A model generated the notes under the pieces. That model did not search any database. It saw nothing but the letters and a program-made list of their open reading frames with translations, and was not told the DNA's origin. 64,000 bases of DNA from the NCBI RefSeq assembly GCF_902806685.2, contig NC_048537.1:10438720-10502719 (forward strand), read 5' to 3'. Below, piece by piece: positions 13,476 to 26,374 of this stretch (the stretch's first letter is position 1; each line of letters begins with the position of its first letter). This stretch comes from Maniola hyperantus. Lineage: Eukaryota > Arthropoda > Insecta > Lepidoptera > Nymphalidae. The position numbers were made by a program, and so were the translations under genes.

Positions 13476-13999
13476 AAGAAGAAGAAGATGAAAGAATTCA
13501 AACAGACTTGAAGATGTTCAGAAAAAAGTTCTATCACAGTAGACCTTGTCCACTTCAAATCAAAAAGTAAGTATCGTATCCAAGTAGGTATACATAGGTA
13601 AGTTTACTGACTTTAATTTTCTTCTGTCTTTACACAGATTAGCCAATGTCAGGTTTGTTATTTATTAATGTTATAAGTTCAGTTTTTTAAAGCTAGCCTT
13701 ATCTAATTACTATACAAATCATGCCCGCGTGAAATAGTGCCAAGATTACTGGCTGCATTTCCGCGCTGAACAGCCAGGCTAATCCGTTGTCCAAAAACTG
13801 AGCCAAGCCTTCTGTCACCAGATGAGGCTATTAACCGCTGTGAAATGTGTCGTAATTTTTTTATTATTTTTTCTTTAAATTTTTTTGGTAAAATATTTTT
13901 CACAGATAATTTAATCTGAAAACTAAGAGCATTATCACTTTTACACTTTTATTCAGTGAAAGTTGTTTCTAGTTGGTACTGCGAGGATAATTTCGTAAA

Positions 14000-14112
14000 C
14001 GTGCCGGGGCATGTGGATAATAACGACAAAAGTTTACCTTGGCTCCAGGCGTTTGAGCTTTATTCTCGAATTCGTTCAAACTGTTTTACATAAACGCCCT
14101 ACTTTCGTGTGC
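14000..14112. repeat. Diverged repeat pair H, copy 2
   Basis: Same order as 12881-12991 with about 15% changes by eye. Confidence 0.8.
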
Positions 14113-14585
14113 CTTTAAAATAATTGTTTCACATTATGTTATTGACGGTAAACTTATGTAGGCACTACAGTTAAGTTTGAAAATAGGTTAAAAAGTAGGT
14201 ACCTAATAAATAAGTGCTATTACGCAATTAGCGAGTACTTGGGTTAATATTAGTGATTAGATTCAATTAGAGTACCTAATTATTGCAATATTGACATTTC
14301 TATTTACTATTGACATTCTATTTTCTGATAATTTAATTTTATTGAATTAATTTGTGATTATGATCTCGCTGAGTTTACATTAATGTAATTAATAAATATT
14401 ATTATAAATGCTGCTGTACCACCTATAAAACTTGTATTCGCAATAATAAATTATGATTATGATTAATTTGGAAATCCAGAAAAAACACTGTTATTTCATT
14501 AGAATAGTTTTTACATTTTCGGCATTCTCTAATGACTGCTATTTTTTGTATGTTTGTTCGGAATTATGAAGTATTTTGTATGCAC

Positions 14586-14880
14586 TATATAACGCGACTT
14601 CGTTCGCATGAATTTAAGGTTTTAAAAATTTCCTTGAGAACATTTTCAGGGACAATTTTCAGTAAGTTCCTGAATCCATCAAAATCAGTTGAACAGATGG
14701 GATGTAAAAAGCTAGCAGACCGACAAACACAACTCCTCCTTTTTTGAAAGTCGGTTAAAAAAGTAACCTATGTTACTCTGTGGTCAATCCTCTACTTGTC
14801 TGTGAAAGTCCCGTCAAAATATGTTCAGCCGTTCAGGAGATTAGCCCGTTCAAACAGACAGACAGACAAAATTTTAAAAC
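14586..14880 (+). repeat. Interspersed repeat I, two adjacent fragments
   Basis: cgcgacttcgttcgcatgaa ... gctagcagaccgacaaacac, then taacctatgttactctgtgg ... cagacagacagacaaaattt. Confidence 0.6.
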
Positions 14881-15286
14881 CGTGTGATTCAGTTATAGTA
14901 CAGTTCAAATAACCATATGTACCTATTAGAAATTAGAAATTTATTAAGCTACATTTTAATTACTATGTATAATTACTGTGCGCTGTAAGATGCAATTTTG
15001 TAACCCACTTTTTTATAACATAGCCTGTAAGTTCTATCTAAGTGGAAATTCCTTTATGGAACAATAAATGTCTTAAACCAGATATTATGAGCCTAATATG
15101 AGGTAGTTATTTCGATATTACAAACAGAGACTAAAATTTTATTTATTAGTATAGACAGTATAGATTTATATTACCACGAACAGTTTAAGGTTTAATTTTT
15201 TATTTAAATGTTAATAATAAAGATAAAATTCAGGAATTAATTTGAAAATTAAATAATTTTGTACAATTATTGTATTCATTGGATGT

Positions 15287-15409
15287 TATGGTACAAAATA
15301 AACATTCACAGTAGGTATAATAATAGCTTAATTTGGTAGTTTGCGTGCCGATGAGTAATTAAACGATTGTTTGCCATTTTGCAAATTAATGTTGGAGAGG
15401 TTTAATTTA
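15287..15409. repeat. Diverged repeat pair I, copy 1
   Basis: gtacaaaataaac, cttaatttgg, then gagtaattaaacgattgttt and gccattttgc; repeated at 15705-15820. Confidence 0.8.
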
Positions 15410-15704
15410 GTTTAGGTTTAATTTGCCTTAATTTCCAACTTAGATACTTGTTCCAGTATACGCTTATTATAATATTCCTATTTTTTATTTCTAAATTATT
15501 ACATGCATGTTTAACACAATGTGCATATTTTATTTTACATTTTTTATACCTAATAATTAATTATTATTAACATCTCTTCATTTCAAATACATCAATTCGT
15601 ATTGTTAAAACATTAATTATTCTACTTAAATTATAGGAGTAGATTCATAGAACTTATGCAAACATACCTATTATTATATAATATTTAAGCTAAAATCATT
15701 TTGA

Positions 15705-15820
15705 ATATGTACAAAATAAACAGTCTCGTTGCAGCCGCTTAATTTGGCGGTTTCCATGCCAGTGAGTAATTAAACGATTGTTTGCCATTTTGCGATAATT
15801 AATGTTGGCGAGTTTGATTT
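15705..15820. repeat. Diverged repeat pair I, copy 2
   Basis: Same blocks as 15287-15409. The 20-base GAGTAATTAAACGATTGTTT stretch is identical. Confidence 0.8.
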
Positions 15821-15989
15821 GCGCTAATTATCGGTGTGCATTAAAATATTAATTCCGTGTATTGCTGTGGACAGTTATAGTTTGATTTTTCAAACAAGTG
15901 ATTTGCTATTTGCTCGGCTAAATTAGTTTGAACTCAAATAATTGTGTACGTACTCTCAATTAATTAGGTACTATAAATAAAAAATAAAA

Positions 15990-16280
15990 AACCTAGGTTT
16001 CGTACCTCAGAAGGAAAATAGGTACCCTTATAGGATCACTTCGTTGTCTGTCTGTCTAATGGAATCGAAACCTATAGGGAACCTACTTCTTGTTGACTTA
16101 GAGTCTTGGGCAGGTACTAGGTAGGTACTCTAAGTAGCATTGTCTTCAAGTAAAGGAAAAATTCCGAAAACCGTGAACTTGTGGTTACGTCACAAAAATA
16201 ATTAAAAAGTGTTATTTTTTTCTAGGATGGTACGGAATCCTTTGTGTGCGAGTCCGACTCACACTGACTGGTTTTTAATA
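15990..16280 (-). repeat. Interspersed repeat III, reverse copy
   Basis: Left ctaggtttcgtacctcag ... right tgtgcgagtccgactcacac, tgactggtttttaa. Confidence 0.7.
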
Positions 16281-16464
16281 TTTAATCGTAGCTTTAGTTT
16301 TAAGTTTGCGTTATAATTATCACCACTATATTATCTTACAAATCTAACACTATACCAGACAATCAATAAGAGTAATTTATTACCTATTTTGAATAAGTAA
16401 ATCATTTGACTTTTGACTTGACTTTGACTAAAATTAGGGAAAGTCATTTAGTTCCCTATTTAAG

Positions 16465-16862
16465 TACAGGGTGTAACCAGAATGCTAGCAAAAACTTATC
16501 GTTATTGTTATACCTACTACCTAAACACAATCCGAAACCAATAACCATTTGCCTCATGTTGTAGTTTTAGTGATTTACTATTTTTCAAACTCGCAATGTA
16601 TAGCATGCAAAACTCGGGGCAAGGCCCCGCCTACGACACGGCATTGACTCCGATTGGCCTACTTATGCAACGTTCGTTGACCTCTAGCGTCATTTCGATG
16701 TTTTATTTGCAATATATCGTAAACTTTTACAAAATTATAGGATTTTTCTATGTTCTTTTTCGCGTTTTTTTGTGTTATCATATTAGTACCTAATCGTCAG
16801 TGGGTAGGTACTATACTATCACCTGTCTTCGTTTTTGCCAGCGTTCTGGTTTCACCCTGTAT
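16465..16862 (+). mobile_element. Foldback family C, copy 1
   Basis: Termini TACAGGGTGTAACCAGAATG and its complement gttctggtttcaccctgta. The interior contains a 65-codon chance frame. A reversed copy lies at 18531. Confidence 0.75.
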
Positions 16863-16876
16863 AGTACTGTACGTAG

Positions 16877-17050
16877 TATAGTACGCGACAGATCGAGATA
16901 TGTCAATCGGGGAGGGAACGCCCCGCACACCCCGCACGGCGCACAGCCCCCGCGCTATTCCGGTGCGGGCGAGTCCGGGTGATGTGCGGGTGTTCGGGGC
17001 GTCTCCCCGCCTCATACCCCGATTGCCATTTCAACCTTTCGCCTACTACA
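16877..17050. mobile_element. Foldback family A, copy 2
   Basis: Same palindrome (tatagtacgcgacagatc ... ccccgattgccatttcaacc), about ten bases beyond the end of foldback family C copy 1. Confidence 0.75.
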
Positions 17051-17530
17051 GTTACATTTTTGTGTCTATTAGTAACCCAAATTGCTATTAGTTATAATAA
17101 TTAAAATAAAACCAGAAGCTAAAGTCTAATAATGTCGTCGAAGAATGAAGAAGAAAAGTTCTAACAAGTTAAGTTCGCAAAGTAAAAGTAGGTATTAAAA
17201 TTCTCAGTGCATTTGGCCAAATGAACCAAGTTTTTATAAAACGTCGACTACGGGATGGAGAAGGAGGTGTGATTCAATATTAAATTATTTTCAGGTAACA
17301 TAATAATAAGGACTTTAATTGATATAGCAAGCGTAAAGAGTGGGAGAGCGCGGATGGAAGCATAAAAAATATGTCATACATTTTTGTCTTCCGAACATCC
17401 CGGCCGTTAAATTAATTACCGTCTTTTAGTTAGTCTTTAACGATAAGGTGAACAGTTTTTCAAAATTATAAACCAGCCTTACCTTCGCTAAATCTGGGAT
17501 TCTATTAGTGGACCGGTTTTAATTAAAGTT

Positions 17531-17590
17531 GATTAAGGGCTGAATTTTCAATCGTTATTAATAATAATAACTTTTATCTGTACGCTTATT
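17531..17590. repeat. Foldback family D, half copy
   Basis: ttaagggctgaattttcaat then taacttttatctg; one decayed arm only. Confidence 0.5.
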
Positions 17591-18530
17591 ACGAAATTTT
17601 ATGTCTCACCAACGTTGATAGTATTCGAGTGTCGAAACACTTCCACCTTATAATAAACTGGATCGTAATTGACTTGTTTTAAAGCTCAAGTTTGTCTACA
17701 CATCTACAGCCACCGCTCCAAGCGGAAACGTTGCGAAATTAAAATCAGTGGCATTGAATTTTTGACTTCAATTCAAGGCTCTTTAGGTCTATTTTACTTT
17801 GACGTTATTGAGTTTGGCTCTCGCAAATATTTTAGCGTCACGCTAAAACTTTTTTATAAAATTGTCTGATAGTTCCTCTTCCATAAATACAAAAACAACT
17901 GTTCATGTATTCCTCCAGGTTTTTAAGAAAAACGACGTTAAAAATAAGGGCCAGATAAGTGCGCATGCGATATTCTTTTCGTGGTACATATTATGTGTCA
18001 ATAGGGCGATAATAATGCGATAATTATTTCCTTAATTGACCCAGTCGGGAGCTCTTACTAATGTGATGCAAGTAATTAATGCAAACATGCTAATTTCTTC
18101 GGACAAAGCTTTCTTACGATTATTTATGATTGAACTTCTTACAGGTAAGTTCGTTTAACCATTAATTTTTATTAGATACTGTTGCCACATAGGATATCAA
18201 ACAAGTAATAATCAAGTACAGACAGTGGAACTAGCGCTTCCAAAGTTATCAACCTTACTTCATTATCTAGGCGTGCGATGCTAGGAGCCGACTACAAGAA
18301 ATCCACTTGCAAGAATAGGGAATAAAGCGATATTAAACCTCCTGGCTTAGTTTTAGCGCTTTCATCCAAGTATTAATTGCGCACCGCGATCACGATCGTT
18401 ATTGCCTTTACTTGTAAAATTTAATATAAACTTACTAAAATCGAAGAAAGTGTGAGTGCATGATCCCTTGCAGCCTTGAACCATTGACTACTACCATTTT
18501 GGGCAAAAAAAAATCAATAGGTACATAACC

Positions 18531-18865
18531 AGAACGATGGTAAAAACGAAGACAGGTAAAAGTGCCTACTGATTTACTGATACAATACCACAACTATATT
18601 TTGTAAAAGTTCTCGGTATATTGCAAATAAAACATTTGACTGATGCTAGAGATCAACGAACTTTGCGTAAGTAGGCCACTCGGAGTCAATGCCGTGCCGT
18701 AGGTAGGGCGTTGACCTAAGTTTTGCACGATATACATTGCGGGTTTGAAAAATACTAAATCACTAAAAATACAGAATGAGGCAAATGGTTATTGGTATAG
18801 GATTGTGTTTAGGTAGTATAACAATAACGCTAAGTTTTTGCTAGCGTTCTGGTTACACAATGTAC
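18531..18865 (-). mobile_element. Foldback family C, copy 2
   Basis: Reverse complement of the 16465 copy (gcgttctggttacac at its right end; aaacgaagacaggt and gcaaataaaacat inside), shorter by about 60 bp. Confidence 0.75.
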
Positions 18866-21800
18866 ATTGGGTTGATGATGATGATTTACCGTCATGAGCG
18901 GCGCTCTTTTTTGAAAACTACAATAAGTATAAGATGTTGCTTGACTGCAATGTGTGACTATAAGGTGGAGCTTGCCTAGAAGGTGTACCTGCTATTAACT
19001 ATTCTTCTTACCTTATATTTAAATATCGGATAGATACATGATGGCCGGACCATGGACTCTCTTCGCTCTGAAAACTTATCAAATTCAAAGATTGTGTGGG
19101 ATGAAGAAACTGATGTTAATCTGCAGTGAATCAGTTAAGTACCTACCTCTATTCTAATTATAACCAACTAGTTTATCTGCCTTTTGAAAATCGGCGAGAG
19201 GTGGAATTTCTACAAATCTAGATACACATGTTTCTTGATTTTTAAACCAAAAACTCAAATACCAGCTTTAATTGATATAACTTGAGAAATTATACTTTAC
19301 ACAAACTTTCACACCGTATTTTATCCCCTTAAGGTAGCTCAGTTCGGTGCTTTCTCCATACAAACGTAGGAGGGAAAATACAACAATATTCGATATTGTA
19401 CGCACAAAACTAAGAATTATATCGATTTATCTCGTCATTATCTAGGTTTATTGATATATAAAATATTGAAAAAAATATTGATTTAAAAGTTACGAGGCTC
19501 AAAAGATTCCTATTTTAACACTTAATTAATGACAACTTTGGGCGTAAATAAATAAGATTAGGGATATGAAAATTCTAAAACAATTTATCATTAGACGTTG
19601 TTTATTTATTCATTAGTTGAAATAACTTTACTTTGCAAACATAAATTCAGCAGTTTTTTCTCAAAAATACTTTTCCTAAACCCTTTTCGCGCGCTTGATT
19701 TCAGTGAAAATTATCGTGCCTCTCAACTTTCTCATACAATGTCAAGTGAAAAGCAAACATGTTACCCACGTGCGCTGCCAATTTTGGTCGAGCGTCCTGC
19801 GTCACCTTAAGTGTAGAATTTCCAAAAGTATTTTACCTATTAGTGAGTGCCCACGTTATAAAAGAAACCTACTGGCAATATTTAAAGTTTCTATACCCAG
19901 CCATTAGGTTGATAGATCAACCAGTCAGTCAAGGCAAGGTTTTTTATGTATTTGCAGATAGATATGCGATAGAATACCTAATAAACAAATCTTGATTCAA
20001 CATGGAACATGCTATGGCGCAGAAAAAGACTTTAAGTAGTTACAAAGTCGCAAAGCTAAATATAAATTGTATACAAGTTGCGAGAAATGTGTTCGACTTC
20101 GAGAGGGGATGGCAGTTTTTGTTCTCAGCCCCGTAGTAGTAGTTACATTATTAGTTTTCAACTTCACAAGTTTAGGATTTTCGGTTCAGTTTAGTATTTC
20201 GTCTAAATTAGATTTTGCGCCGTCATCCAACTATTTTTGTTTCATTTTTTGAGAAGTAATTTAAAGGTTTCCAAATTAAATTACTTATTTAAAAGATTGT
20301 GGCTCACGGAAATCAACTGCATCTTAACTTTTATTATTCCTGAACATAAAAAGTGAGAGTCGGAAAAAAATTGGCAGGGGCCTGCCAATTTTTTTGTGTG
20401 AGTGATATCTTGTTAAATAGGTATATTTTCATAAAATCATTGTGATCTTTAATTTATATTAAAATAATAAAAATAGTGGTGCCAAAGCTTCTAGGAACTA
20501 TGACTACGGAACTACCTTATGCGAGTTCTAGCACGCACTTGGCCAGTTTTTACTGCAAATCCCGTCTTTCCTGGCAATTAATATTCATAAAATAACATTC
20601 ACTTTGTTCCGTCCTTAAGAATTTCTTCGTTATCAAGAAGTACGTTAGAATTTTTCATGATCAATCCGTCAGAAGATTAGATCGGTTCAGGAAGGGTATA
20701 GTAAATGTAGTCTATCGAAAATTGTACTCGAAGGCTGCTGGTTCATACGAGGAGGCGCTTCGACGCAATTAACTTGATTTATACCAGACATTTACTTATT
20801 CAGCTGCACAGTTACTACGCCGAGAACACGCAACGGCTTCGCTCCTTAAAAATATTCATTGTAGCTTTTAAATTGCTATTTAACAATTTTGAACCATACA
20901 GCGTACATTTTAGGGTAGACATCTATTGGTAACGTAAGTGTTTTTCTCAACGAGCTAGCTATTTTGATAGATAGCCTACGGGGCATCTTTTACACTCACC
21001 GTACGGTACATTTCGTTTAAATTTAGTTGCGCCCGTAACGAAGTTGCTTTACTTTACGAACTGACTTCAAAATTACACTGGAGTATGAATATGGTAATGC
21101 CTTGTATTGGTCTCGAGTCCCGACTGCTATCAAGATTGATTTACATTCAGAACCACTCGCTATACCTAACTCCACTGTAATAAAGCAATTAAGTTTCACA
21201 GCGTATTTCCTATCCAGAAAACTACATATTTCCTTATTAAACAAAAGCTTTAAAAATGCTTCGGTGCCACTATGAAAAATATAAATCAAACGTGGATGAA
21301 ACACGATACATATATTTTACACTAGGGATTCTGTTTATTGCCACGATATTTTTGCGCTACTAAAACTGTATTGTTACTGCGCTCCCAAATAATTTAAATT
21401 CAATGCAACGGTGTAGAATTTTAAAGGAAATATAGAATACACATGCGAACACAATATTGAGCTATCAATCTTTTATTTTCTCTTGAGGATCGAAATTCGA
21501 ATTGTCTAGAAAATAATATCACAATCTTCAAAAACAATAAATATATAATAATTGAACTGAAACTTGCACTTTTTGTGAGTTACTTTTTTTTGTTAATTGA
21601 ATTCATTTTTCTACTGTGTAATTTTTTTTTTGTTTCGAGATATTGTTGAGTTATATCACTCGTTGCAATTCTATTTTTATGAATTAGTTTTTGTTATACA
21701 AGTAAATAACAAAAACCACAAAATGTTTGATATATGCCATGGGCATTTTTGTATGAACTCTGGCCTGATAACCAGAGAGTAACTAATATAGGTATGTTAG

Positions 21801-22743
21801 TTTATTGCTTATAATATAACCAACAGTTACTGAAACACAATAGTTTATCTCATGAAACCACTGGGTATGTACAGTCGAGGATATAAAAAGCTACATTTTT
21901 GTGACGATTTTCATGTGAAAATTTAACCAACACTGGGGAAGTTCATGCTGTGCTGCATTTTTGGTCAGCTTATCACTTGGGTAATTACCCTTAGAGTGAT
22001 ACCTAAGCAGAAGCTTTGCAGTATGGAGCGCGGAAAGACCAAGCTTGATTGCATGCAATGCAAGTTGCAACAATGTTCTTCTCAGACAGGTACTTAATGG
22101 CTATACCTATAAGCGATTTATAGCTGAACTACTTATAATTACAATGAATACCTACTAGTAAAAACTGCACGTTTTTGTGGTATTTCCAGGGGGGGTTCCA
22201 TCTCTTTTCTCCGGTGGTTCACATCGTTCTGTCCATAATAAAAATTGCAACGTGGATTATTAGCTTTCATTTCATTAGCAAGTGGTTTTTATTGGATATA
22301 CCAGCCAACTTGTCCCATTGTCCTTTGAAAGTTTGAAACATTAGTTTAAGCTTCGGATTTTTTTTACAACGTTAAACAAAATCATGAACTCAACATGAAA
22401 ATTACAATTTTCTAATGTTGGTATAGTGAATAATGCTGTAGATGTGCAGACGCAAACGAAAACTTGTACTTGGCTTTGAACTTTGTGAGCATTTACAAGT
22501 TAGATTAATTAATTACTTAACGCATTAAAATTTTACCTTTTTTTACCCATTCAAATTGCCATTTGTGGTAGTATGTAGGTTTTGTGTCCTGAAAGAGTCG
22601 TATAAAGTAAGTATCTACATAATTATAAAGTTATTTTGACCTTTGGAACATTTTTGTATTAAGTTTTAGGATAAACAATAGTATTGTGCTCAATATGGAT
22701 ATAAAACTCATATAAAAGCTCAGAACATTTCATAATTTTTAGC
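18866..22743. other. No gene seen
   Basis: AT-rich DNA. Short frames (for example 19598-19995 and 21023-21304) overlap one another in different phases and have no recognisable features. One perfect hairpin is listed separately. Confidence 0.5.
20364..20395. repeat. Perfect hairpin
   Basis: A7-TTGGCAGG, GG, CCTGCCAA-T7: 15-bp perfect arms and a 2-nt centre. No element can be traced beyond it. Confidence 0.8.
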
Positions 22744-22916
22744 TACAGTACGCGTCAGTAAATGTTGTACATCGACCTTTAGAAAGAGATAGCGGTTTCG
22801 TAGAGCGTTGAGACCGACAAAACGTCACATAGGTATGAGTGACAGAGACAACGCTCTGCAATGCCAAAATCTTTTTCTGAAGGTCGATGTTCAATATTTC
22901 TTACCGGCTACTGTAC
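22744..22916. mobile_element. Foldback family E, copy 1
   Basis: tacagtacgcgtcagtaaat...catcgacctttagaaagag at the left is mirrored by aaggtcgatgttc...taccggctactgta. The interior has GTAGAGCGTTG and CAACGCTCTGC arms. Confidence 0.75.
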
Positions 22917-24837
22917 GGCACCTCACAATACATTTTAGTCGGACACTATGGCAATTTTTCCTTTTTTCTTGACTGGTATTGTAACAAAACGCAATTTTGC
23001 CTCTCACTAACAGAATTATGAAACGAATGAGCACAACATAGGAGTTGAACATGTTACAAAATGCACGCGAGAATGACGTAGTAGATACTAAATTTGTAAT
23101 ATTGTATTTTATGCTATGTTACTTGAACAGTAGTTAGCATGACTGACACAACTTAACCTCCAATCCGGGTTTATTAGTCTTGGGATGACCCTAATATGAG
23201 TAAAACGCAGTTCCAATGTCCACAGTCTTATATTCAGGTACACTTGTCACATCCACTTAGTTTATATCTAGCTTAATTAATCACCTAGTACTTATATCTC
23301 GCTTAATTACTTATAAATCGTCCCTCTTTTTCTCCCGCGCGCTGTCACACCTGACCCTACTTCAAAGGCAGCCAGGATGTTTTTTTGATTTTAAATTAAG
23401 ATAGTTATATAAGTATAAAATAAGTTGAATGTGTATTGTCAGTTTAGGGAAAGATGCGGCTGGCATTCTTTTTTTTTTAAAGAAAGTCCCAAAATAAAAT
23501 ACAGATAAAAAAAAGCTTTGTTATCACAGTCATCAAATTACACTACTTAGGATCTAGTAAGTACTCTCATTACATCAGAACCTATAAATATTTAAGGGCA
23601 GCCAGCTGGGTATAGATATCTTTACAGATCTTATTCTGCCCTTAGATAACATTTAAAATAAAGACGTGTCTTCTAACTGATTCTCAATAATAATTAATCT
23701 TCAACGAAGAACCGGAAGGTTTAGTTTATGACTCCCTAGCTGATCCTCCCTGCTTCTCTCAATGGCCTATGTTCCTTCTGGATCATATCACGGTGAAATA
23801 ATTATTAAAATTAGTTCAGTAGTTTTAATGCATTCTTCTTGTAGAGGTCAAGATTAATAATACGATAATTAAATAATAATATTTTTTAATTCGAAATTAA
23901 AATTCACTATACCTAAGTATTTTTTATTTAGCTATCTTCGAAGATTTTCCACAATAAACTTAGCCAATCAGGCGGTTTATTTAAGACGTCCATCTATACG
24001 AAGCTACAAAACGTGAATTTAGGATAGAGGCAGAGTTTCTTCAGAAAAGTAAACGCGGGATCAGGACGATACGCAAGCGTCCACGACGCGATCTATTGCA
24101 ATTGCAGGTGTTGTGGTTGCGTAGGAGTGCATTATCGTGGGAGACGACCGCTGCCACCGCGCGGTTGACGTTCCCGCTCCTTGGTCGCTTTGATCGCGCA
24201 GTTTTGGATTATGCTTTAAACTGTTCGACGGCAGTAACTATTTGGCAGACCGTTATACTAAGACGCTCAATGACTACTTTCACTTCAGCAGTTAGACTAT
24301 ATTTTTAGCATTTAAATTCGGGCTTCGATCAAAACACTCAGGGGCGCCCAAGCGCCAGCATTTTATAGCTGCCATAGTAAAGAAGCTTGAACTTCTTCTT
24401 TGGCTGTATGGCTGCTAGAGCGGCTAGACCCTTAGGCAAAGCCAATGTGGGCTTAGCATAAGTCACGCGTTCCGTTTGTGGTTTTACCCGACTAAGTCAA
24501 AGCCAAAAGGAAGGGTTATGATTTTAGCAGTCTATGTATGTATGTATAATTTTAGTGAAAACTACAACCCGTTTCGACCCCTGATTAGAGTGCACTGATG
24601 TAATAACAGCAAAGCGTATTGTGAAGCCGGCGGCGGGCCGGATTTAAAATGCGTTTGTTGACTGTTGCCACGTATACAAAATGTTTGTGTAGTTATTTAT
24701 TGCTGCGTATGACAACGTTTGATATATCGGGCCAATTTATTTGTTTTACACATTGTTGATGGTTTCGGATTTTACAATTGAAAACGTTGAAATATTTGAC
24801 AATGCTATTGCAATGCTATTTAGTTTCATTATATCTC
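22917..24837. other. No gene seen
   Basis: Mostly AT-rich. A GC-richer piece at 24060-24230 carries a 70-codon chance frame. A repeat-like gtcaaagccaaaaggaaggg motif lies near 24497. Confidence 0.45.
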
Positions 24838-24940
24838 TACCCATATTATAAATGCAACACTGGGTTTGTTTGTTAGTTTGTCCTTCAATTACGCCGCAAA
24901 GGAGAAACGCGACGGCTTGTCGTGATTTTTTTCCTACCTC
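24838..24940 (-). repeat. Interspersed repeat I, reverse fragment abutting LINE
   Basis: ctacccatattataaatgca ... cggcttgtcgtgattttttt. Confidence 0.65.
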
Positions 24941-24943
24941 CCG

Positions 24944-25137
24944 GGTCTCAAGGTACTGTAATGCCACCACCCCCCACCAAGTAGACAGACAACATCAAAC
25001 GAGTCGCTGGAAGCCGCTGGATCGTGGCGGCGCAAGACGGTGTGGAAATCGCTTCAAGAGACCTATGTCCAGCTGAAAACATAATATAGAAGTCTACAGC
25101 TGAACATAGATCTCTTGGTCGATTGAGGATGATGATT
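24944..25137 (+). mobile_element. RTE-type LINE 3' fragment
   Basis: Contains the TSNESLEAAGS-like region and agagacctatgtccagctg, ending gaggatgatgat. Many substitutions and stops. It follows directly on a minus-strand lepidopteran repeat fragment at 24838-24940. Confidence 0.75.
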
Positions 25138-25330
25138 TCATTATTTAGGTCATCAACTTCATTTGGTAAAAAAACTTTCTCCTTACCTACTTAACCTTAC
25201 TACCTACCTACTTCAAAAGAAAATTACAATATTCATGTGTTCTCAATTGCTCTTAGCTTTATTAGAATAAAGTGTTAGCTTTCTCGTAGGCTGGAGAGTT
25301 CGTGCGTAAGTTTAGCGTACCTAATATTAA

Positions 25331-25717
25331 AAAAACCGGCCAAGTGCGAGTCAGGCTCACGCAACGAGGGTTCCGTACTACAGTCGTACTTTTCGACAAT
25401 TTGCACTATAATTTAAAAACTATGATGCATAATAATAAATAAAAATCTGTTTTAGAATGCACAGGTGAAGTCCTTTCATATGATACCCCACTGAATATAC
25501 TTAGTTATCTTACTTCAAAAATTAAAAATACTTATTTTTTTTCATGATTATTAGTTCATGACCACAAATTAATTTTTTGTGTGTGATGTAACCCCAAATT
25601 TCATGATTCTAAGTCAACAGGAAGTACCCTGTAGGTTTCTTGACAGACAGACAGACAGACAACAAAGTGATCCTATAAGGGTTCCGTTTTTCCTGTTGAG
25701 GTACGGAACCCTAAAAA
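25331..25717 (+). repeat. Interspersed repeat III (GGCCAAGTGCGAG ... ACGGAACCCTAAA), full length
   Basis: Starts aaaaaccggccaagtgcgag, includes gagggttccgta and (CAGA)n, ends gaggtacggaaccctaaaaa. No ORF. Confidence 0.8.
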
Positions 25718-25784
25718 GTATGACTTTATAGGTTTATTTATTCGTCATTTAATTTTATCATAATGATATGTGCCCCAGTTTTTT

Positions 25785-25862
25785 TTAAAGAATAGGTATT
25801 AGCCATGTTAATCATGATTAATTTTCCTCTGTCACCAACAACTAAGCGTAAAGCTTGTGCTA
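25785..25862. repeat. Repeat pair K, copy 1
   Basis: agccatgttaatcatgatta and taagcgtaaagcttgtgcta; the same blocks are at 29238-29310. Confidence 0.6.
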
Positions 25863-26188
25863 GGAGTGGGGACGACAAATTTGTGTAGGTAGTCCACGCG
25901 GACGAAGTCGCGGGGATAAGCTAGTAATATTATAAAATTAATATAATGTCGTTTCCAAATAAATACATAGATGAAGTTTGAAATCTAATTGCTTTATTAC
26001 AGGAGTAAGAGCACGTAACTCTGAATGTAAAGCAATCTCCAAGACAAGTAAGTCCGATACAAGGAATTAGCATATTCATGTTCTTGTGATGGCACATAAA
26101 CTAAAACTGGTTTGCAATATACGGGAAATACTTACATTTGAATATTTAACAAAATAAAATCGTTTTCATTTAGGAATTATACTTGAGA

Positions 26189-26218
26189 GCGGTGATAGCC
26201 TAGTGGTTAAGATAAGCT
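26189..26218 (+). mobile_element. SINE tRNA-head stub
   Basis: The text ggtgatagcctagtggttaa matches the box A region of the SINE at 47490-47784; the rest is missing. Confidence 0.5.
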
Positions 26219-26374
26219 AAATATTGTGATAAGTGAACCGAATGCCTGAAATAGACTTCGAAAGAAAGCCACTACCTAGGCGCTCACCGTTTCCTATACT
26301 TCAGTAGGTATAATTTGTAAACATTTTCAGTAAACATTGGTATGCTATGTACTCAGATACTTACCTACCTCTAC

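Noticed and set aside
24096..24308. 70-codon frame in a GC-richer patch
   Set aside because: No start context, domain or neighbouring exons; likely chance.
26189..26218. tRNA gene
   Set aside because: Only the box A half is present and it matches the SINE head; no cloverleaf can be formed.
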